Source: Alloprevotella sp. (GTDB taxonomy: Bacteria > Bacteroidota > Bacteroidia > Bacteroidales > Bacteroidaceae). Taken from it: a DNA stretch of 64,000 nt. The position numbers and the translations under genes are program-made. Below the pieces are notes generated by a model that worked only from the letters and a program-made list of their open reading frames with translations, ran no database searches and was not told the DNA's origin. Shown piece after piece: positions 61,487 through 64,000 of the stretch (its first letter is position 1; each line of letters begins with the position of its first letter). The stretch covers positions 186,001 to 250,000 of the forward strand of contig JAFVDF010000005.1 in assembly GCA_017478625.1 (NCBI GenBank), written 5' to 3'.

Positions 61487-62616
61487 GATTCCGAAGTCTC
61501 CAGCGTCTCTCCCTCAATAGTTCCCTCGGACACATAGAATAGTCGGGCTTCTCGGCGGGACAGACGAATGAGGCTACACATCCGTTCCCGCGAAGTATCG
61601 GTTATGAATACCTGACCGAAAGAACTGTCTGTCGTATAGGACACAATCTTGCGCACACGTCCCTCATCCAGTTTGTCAAAGATATCATCCAGCAAAAGAA
61701 TAGGCGTAACGGCACGTCCGCAATTTTTCAAATATGCAAATTGCGCAATCTTTAGGGCTATGGAATAGGTCTTCGTTTGTCCCTGCGAACCCTCACGTCG
61801 GAGAGGATAGCCGCATAGTTGGAATTCGAGATCGTCCTTGTGGGGTCCGTAGAGAGAATAACCCACGATGAGTTCTTTTGCACGCCCCTGCGCGAAAAGT
61901 TCATGCAACGGGCCACGTTCTGCCTGCGACAGATAGTTTATAGTTACCTCCTCGCGCTCCACATTACTCAGATTGGCATAAACCTCCTGAAAGATAGGTA
62001 CAAAAACGTTGAGAAACGCTCTGCGACGGTCGTATATGACTGCCGCATCCTGCTCCATCATGTTTTCCAGCACGTCCATAAGCGCGCTATCTATAGGTGT
62101 GCCGTGTTCAGCCGACTTCTTAAGCAACGCATTGCGCTGATGGAGCGTTTTGTCGTATCGCATAATAGCCTCCAAATAGGACACATCGTGCTGTGATAGG
62201 GTGGCATCCAGAAAACGCCTGCGCTCTGCGCTGCCTCCACTGACCAACTGAGAATCGGAAGGGGATATCATCACAAGCGGAATATTGCCCAAATGCTCCG
62301 AAAAGCGGCGCACAGCCTTGTCATTGACCTTTACACTTTTATGCCCTTTCTGGTAGCCACAACTGACGTCCTTTCGAGTGCCGTCTTCTGTGACGTAGTT
62401 TCCTTTAAGCAAGAAGTTTTCCGCTCCGTGCCTTACATTCTGCTCGTCAAGCGTAAGACCGGCCGAACGAAGCCTTGACATATAATATATGGCGTCCAGC
62501 ACATTGGTTTTCCCCATCCCGTTGGCCCCATAGAGGCAGTTGATTTCAGGCGAAAACGTCAATGATGCCTGCTCGATATTCTTATAATTGATTATAGTAA
62601 GTCTTTCAAGACGCAT
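61483..62616 (-). CDS. recF: DNA replication and repair protein RecF
   Basis: SMC-like ATPase that acts with RecO and RecR at gaps behind stalled forks. 377 aa from ATG 62616 (MRLERLTIINYKNIEQASLT). Walker A is GANGMGKT (30-37). The RecF signature SPSDSQLVSGGSAERRRFLD and Walker B ILLLDDIFDKLDEGR are visible. An ORF extension to 62757 is rejected because it runs over the promoter zone and matches nothing. Confidence 0.97.
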   Translation of the reverse strand: MRLERLTIINYKNIEQASLTFSPEINCLYGANGMGKTNVLDAIYYMSRLRSAGLTLDEQNVRHGAENFLLKGNYVTEDGTRKDVSCGYQKGHKSVKVNDKAVRRFSEHLGNIPLVMISPSDSQLVSGGSAERRRFLDATLSQHDVSYLEAIMRYDKTLHQRNALLKKSAEHGTPIDSALMDVLENMMEQDAAVIYDRRRAFLNVFVPIFQEVYANLSNVEREEVTINYLSQAERGPLHELFAQGRAKELIVGYSLYGPHKDDLEFQLCGYPLRREGSQGQTKTYSIALKIAQFAYLKNCGRAVTPILLLDDIFDKLDEGRVRKIVSYTTDSSFGQVFITDTSRERMCSLIRLSRREARLFYVSEGTIEGETLETSES

Positions 62617-62735
62617 AGTAAGAAACTTGCTGAATAAGTTAGGACCGACGCTTCGACGTCTGCGTTCCATAGGCAAAATTAAGGCGAAAATTCTAAAAAA
62701 AAACTTTTGTTTTTCATTATTCCATTGCCTTTCAT

Positions 62736-62743
62736 TATTTTTG
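62736..62743 (+). promoter_or_regulatory. -7 box of the membrane-anchored TPR gene
   Basis: TATTTTTG matches TAnnTTTG, 51 bases before the ATG at 62795. A T-rich stretch stands about 20 bases upstream without a clean TTTG. Confidence 0.45.
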
Positions 62744-62794
62744 CGCGGTAATATCAAAATACCGCATTATTGTAGCAAATAATCAGATAATAAT

Positions 62795-63514
62795 ATGTCA
62801 CAAAAAAACAAAGCTCTCAAGCAAAATCCGCAAGGTACCGACGCAACCGACCTGCTGACCTCTTCGGAGGCCTTTATCATTAAGAACAAGAAAGCCCTCA
62901 TCATTGGCGTTGTCGCTCTATTGCTCATCGTACTCGGACTCTTTGGCCTGCGCTATTATCAGAACCAACGAGAGGATAAGGCCCAGACACTGCTCACCCA
63001 AGGTCTTGCCTATGTACAGCAACAAAATTTTGACAAAGCCCTTAACGGCGACGGAGCCTTCCCTGGTTTCAAGAAAATAGCCGATAATTATAGCTTTACC
63101 GACGCTTCAAATATTGCAAAACTCTGGACGGGCATTTGCTACGCTAAGACTGGCGATGTAAAGAATGCTATTGCTTATCTGGAGAAATTCTCTCCCAAAG
63201 GAGACCATACCGTTTCTCCCGCAGGCTTGGCTACTTTAGCCAACTGTTATGCTGAAAACGGTCAAATTGACAAGGCTGTCAAGAAGTTTGAAGAAGCTGC
63301 CGAGCTGGCCAACAACGATGCTACCAGCCCCGAATATCTGATTCAGGCAGCCGAACTGCTTCAATCTCAAAACAAAGATGCAGAAGCTCTGAAACTTTAC
63401 GAGAAGATTAAGTCCGACTATCCTGCCAGCAACTACAACGGTGGCATTATGACCAACGATAGTATCATTCAGGACGGCCTTATTGACGCCTACATCCAGA
63501 GTGCTTCAAAATAA
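62795..63514 (+). CDS. Membrane-anchored TPR protein (YfgM-like)
   Basis: 239-aa protein: cytosolic N-tail (1-33), one TM helix at about 34-54 (ALIIGVVALLLIVLGLFGL), then a periplasmic TPR domain with units such as IAKLWTGICYAKTGDVKNAIAYLEKF, LATLANCYAENGQIDKAVKKFEEA and LIQAAELLQSQNKDAEALKLYEKI (outlined). This layout resembles YfgM, which associates with periplasmic chaperones and the translocon. It precedes ribH with a terminator between them. Confidence 0.85.
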   Translation: MSQKNKALKQNPQGTDATDLLTSSEAFIIKNKKALIIGVVALLLIVLGLFGLRYYQNQREDKAQTLLTQGLAYVQQQNFDKALNGDGAFPGFKKIADNYSFTDASNIAKLWTGICYAKTGDVKNAIAYLEKFSPKGDHTVSPAGLATLANCYAENGQIDKAVKKFEEAAELANNDATSPEYLIQAAELLQSQNKDAEALKLYEKIKSDYPASNYNGGIMTNDSIIQDGLIDAYIQSASK

Positions 63515-63535
63515 AAATTAGATAAGCCTATCATA

Positions 63536-63576
63536 GCAACCAACTTTGGAGTCCATTCAAAGTTGGTTGCTCTTTT
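63536..63576 (+). terminator. Terminator after the TPR gene
   Basis: GCAACCAACTTTG (63536-63548) pairs perfectly with CAAAGTTGGTTGC (63558-63570), followed by TCTTTT. Confidence 0.9.
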
Positions 63577-63592
63577 CAAATACAATCATAGA

Positions 63593-64000
63593 ATGTCCAG
63601 TTTATATTATCAGTATAGAGCAGCCAACGAGCTTGACGCCAGCGACATGCGGTTTGGTATTGTCGTAGCAGAATGGAATCAGCAGATTACAGAAAGATTG
63701 CTTGAGGGTGCACTGAACGAATTACAAAAACACGGCGTCAAGGAACAGAGCATTACCGTTATGCATGTCCCTGGAAGCTTTGAACTCATCTATGGCTGCG
63801 CCGAAATGGCACGTGCAGGCCTTGTAGATGCCATCATCGCTATCGGCTGCGTCATCAGAGGCGACACGCCACATTTTGACTATATCTGCCAAGGCGTCAC
63901 ACAGGAGTTGGCCAAACAAAACTCTGCGGGGCGCGTACCCGTCATATATGGTGTACTCACCGTCAATAATGAAGCACAGGCACTAGAGCGTTGTGGCGGA
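63593..64000 (+). CDS. ribH: 6,7-dimethyl-8-ribityllumazine synthase (3' end outside window)
   Basis: Penultimate step of riboflavin synthesis, from ArpDAP and 3,4-dihydroxy-2-butanone 4-phosphate. The first 136 codons are in the window. Visible: [37 protein letters not shown], and [18 protein letters not shown] with catalytic H94. The sequence then continues [24 protein letters not shown] at the edge. It starts 17 bp after the terminator hairpin; a promoter is not obvious in that short gap, so readthrough or an overlapping promoter is possible. Confidence 0.95.
   Translation, partial: MSSLYYQYRAANELDASDMRFGIVVAEWNQQITERLLEGALNELQKHGVKEQSITVMHVPGSFELIYGCAEMARAGLVDAIIAIGCVIRGDTPHFDYICQGVTQELAKQNSAGRVPVIYGVLTVNNEAQALERCGG

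Noticed and set aside
62617..62757. N-terminal extension of RecF by 47 residues
   Set aside because: RecF proteins start at the MRLERL site; the extension is low-complexity and overlaps the divergent promoter zone.

Overview
This window reads as a chromosomal segment of a Bacteroidales bacterium, most likely Prevotella or a close relative. Three things support that. Many genes carry the Bacteroidetes promoter pattern (TTTG, 19-20 bases, TAnnTTTG) instead of sigma70 boxes. The gene set is typical of the group: fused NfnAB-type oxidoreductase, EF-G paralog, PorD/DUF4835 beside recN, DPP5-like peptidase, GH84 hexosaminidase, and a secreted nuclease ending in a Prevotella-style C-terminal tail. 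Both tRNA genes lack an encoded CCA. The genus is inference. I saw no rRNA, CRISPR array, prophage or insertion sequence.

Layout. 1-9.3 kb: RND efflux pair (adaptor plus truncated pump), GH84 glycosidase, DASS anion transporter, family 2 glycosyltransferase. 9.3-10.2 kb: repeat-rich gap with ten 21-bp units, three tandem copies of about 169 bp, and a 41-residue membrane ORF. 10.2-14.7 kb (minus): pepD, beta-helix lipoprotein, dnaB. 14.9-17.8 kb: solute-binding lipoprotein abutting a TPR protein. 17.9-21.1 kb (minus): glycosyltransferase, small HExxH protein, truA, rplI-rpsR-rpsF. 21.5-31.5 kb: NfnAB fusion, pgk, DPP5-like peptidase, thrS-infC-rpmI-rplT. 31.7-40.7 kb: dnaN-porD-recN-TPR/pseudoprotease-small secreted protein, then a membrane-anchored protein, MaoC, YigZ, queD and queE. 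40.8-50 kb: tRNA-Thr, threonine aldolase, EF-G2-like factor, miaA-dnaE-trxA-small acidic protein. 50-56 kb (minus): asnS, RluB-type synthase, purB, endonuclease I. 56-64 kb: fabD, GH13 amylase, tRNA-Ser, aspS, DUF721-recF, membrane-anchored TPR protein and the start of ribH.

Most of the window is housekeeping: replication and repair (dnaB, dnaN, dnaE, recN, recF, a DciA-like protein), translation (three aminoacyl-tRNA synthetases used here for Thr, Asn and Asp, ribosomal proteins, IF-3, EF-G2, miaA, truA, RluB, queD/queE) and envelope functions.

The most unusual signal is non-coding. A 15-bp palindrome (TTTCACAGTGTGAAA or its complement) occurs two or three times at an exact 21-bp pitch in four separate intergenic gaps (near 4.3, 21.3, 37.6 and 61.1 kb). 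A second, unrelated 21-bp array lies at 9.3-9.5 kb, followed by the tandem repeats next to dnaB. Other points worth a second look are the catalytic His-to-Ser change in the EF-G paralog, a serine-protease-like domain without its catalytic residues fused to TPRs, an RNA-like hairpin between rpmI and rplT, and the unannotated 41-residue membrane ORF.
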